A DNA stretch of 64,000 nt from Couchioplanes azureus. GTDB lineage: Bacteria > Actinomycetota > Actinomycetes > Mycobacteriales > Micromonosporaceae. Position numbers and translations under genes: made by a program. Positions 63,457 to 64,000 of the stretch are shown here, piece after piece; the first letter of the stretch is position 1, and every line of letters begins with the position of its first letter. The notes beneath the pieces are model-generated. The model was not told the origin of the DNA. It searched no databases and saw only the letters and a list, made by a program, of their open reading frames with translations. The stretch is taken from contig NZ_BMQY01000005.1 in assembly GCF_014648355.1 (NCBI RefSeq), forward strand, positions 372,001 through 436,000, given 5' to 3'.

Positions 63457-64000
63457 GACGCGGCTCCGTAGATCGCGGCGGCGACGCCGAGGACCAGCGC
63501 GCCGGTGAGGACGGCGGTGGCCGCGCGGGGCAGCGCGGCGCGGTGGACGGTGGCCAGCACGGCACCGAGCCGCGTGGCCGAGGTGCCGGTGCCCTCGACC
63601 GCGGCGTCGACCACCCGCTCGTCGGCCAGGCGCGCGGCACCGGCGATCGCGCGCACCGGTCGTACGATCAGCAGGTTCTGCAGGTCGTCCACCCGGAAGC
63701 CGGCGGCGAACAACGGCCGCAACCGGCCGAGGTCGCGCGCCGGGTCGGCGCCGGGCGCGGTGTGCCAGAGCCACCACGAGCTCGCGGCGCCGAGGGCGAG
63801 CAGCACGATCGGCAGCACGAGGGAGACGCCGAGGTGCGGCTCCTCGAGCTCCAGCGCCGAACGGAAGGCGGGCAGGAAGGCGGCCAGCCCCAGCAGCACG
63901 GACGGCACGGTGAGCAGCACGATCGGCCAGCGCATCAGGCCCGGCGGGTCGTGCGGCGGCCCCTGCGGCTCGTCGTAGCGGGCGTCGTCGAAGCCGACCT
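63453..64000 (-). CDS. nuoL: NADH-quinone oxidoreductase subunit L, C-terminal part (cut by window edge)
   Basis: About 182 C-terminal residues of NuoL: PPGLMRWPIVLLTVPSVLLG, LRPLFAAGFRVDDLQNLLIV, RAIAGAARLADERVVDAAVE, ATAVLTGALVLGVAAAIYGA. The lateral-helix and last-membrane-segment pattern is typical, as is the order nuoL-nuoM-nuoN. The N-terminal two thirds lie right of the window. Confidence 0.93.
   Translation of the reverse strand, partial: VGFDDARYDEPQGPPHDPPGLMRWPIVLLTVPSVLLGLAAFLPAFRSALELEEPHLGVSLVLPIVLLALGAASSWWLWHTAPGADPARDLGRLRPLFAAGFRVDDLQNLLIVRPVRAIAGAARLADERVVDAAVEGTGTSATRLGAVLATVHRAALPRAATAVLTGALVLGVAAAIYGAAS

Overview
The window is high-GC actinobacterial DNA. The core genes (actinobacterial RpoB starting with TTG, rpmG-hadA-hadB-tRNA-Trp-secE-nusG order, a mycothiol-dependent isomerase-type protein, an actinomycete integrative conjugative element) point to a filamentous actinomycete. 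Micromonosporaceae (Actinoplanes/Micromonospora-like) is my best guess, from RpoB sequence and general style only.

Region 1 (1-11439) is a RiPP biosynthetic cluster of thiopeptide type. A 57-residue precursor with a leader ending GHGMTEVGA and a 17-residue core holding ten cysteines (6578-6751) heads a minus-strand operon for a leader-binding ThiF-like protein, a YcaO cyclodehydratase ending PHPHPFP, a SagB-type azoline dehydrogenase and a LanB-type Ser/Thr dehydratase that runs off the left edge. A second minus-strand pair encodes a SpaB-C/thiopeptide-type protein and an alpha/beta hydrolase. A divergent plus-strand pair encodes a macrolide-type glycosyltransferase and an FkbM methyltransferase. 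The cluster abuts rpoC through a near-perfect bidirectional terminator.

Region 2 (11511-26052) is the conserved rpoC-rpoB / rplL-rplJ / rplA-nusG-secE / rpmG block with tRNA-Trp, tRNA-Met and tRNA-Thr, an ABC transporter and two MaoC-type dehydratases. The striking point is that rplK (ribosomal protein L11) is absent from its usual place between nusG and rplA: only 79 bases lie there. L11 is part of the target site of 26-membered thiopeptides, and the precursor in region 1 has the Ser1/Ser10 spacing of that class, so the two observations may be linked as self-resistance.

Region 3 (26152-32815) holds a membrane GGDEF-EAL protein, a tiny secreted peptide, a helix-turn-helix protein, a rhodanese, a HxlR regulator with a divergent mycothiol-isomerase-type gene, and yajQ. 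A 17-bp copy of the yajQ 3' end flanks the HxlR pair, as if that pair had been inserted there.

Region 4 (32997-50964) is an integrated 17.9-kb actinomycete integrative and conjugative element (AICE) in tRNA-Tyr, bounded by perfect 54-bp repeats. It carries int, xis, a RepA-like ATPase, a primase-polymerase, a TraB/FtsK-type translocase, a DUF2637 protein, NUDIX hydrolase, regulators and cargo. Cargo includes a secreted NucA/NucB nuclease with a candidate immunity gene, a GNAT, membrane proteins, and a small protein with four VNI..GN..VG.Q repeats resembling amyloid signalling motifs.

Region 5 (50965-64000) is chromosomal again but starts with debris: gene fragments and a third, degenerate copy of the tRNA tail plus terminator near 53290. 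Then come a secreted peptidoglycan-binding protein, a DUF3152 metalloprotease-like protein, an ASCH protein, a methyltransferase, HEAT-repeat, luciferase-like, GNAT, MOSC and MFS genes, and the nuoL-nuoM-nuoN end of the complex I operon (nuoL cut by the window edge).
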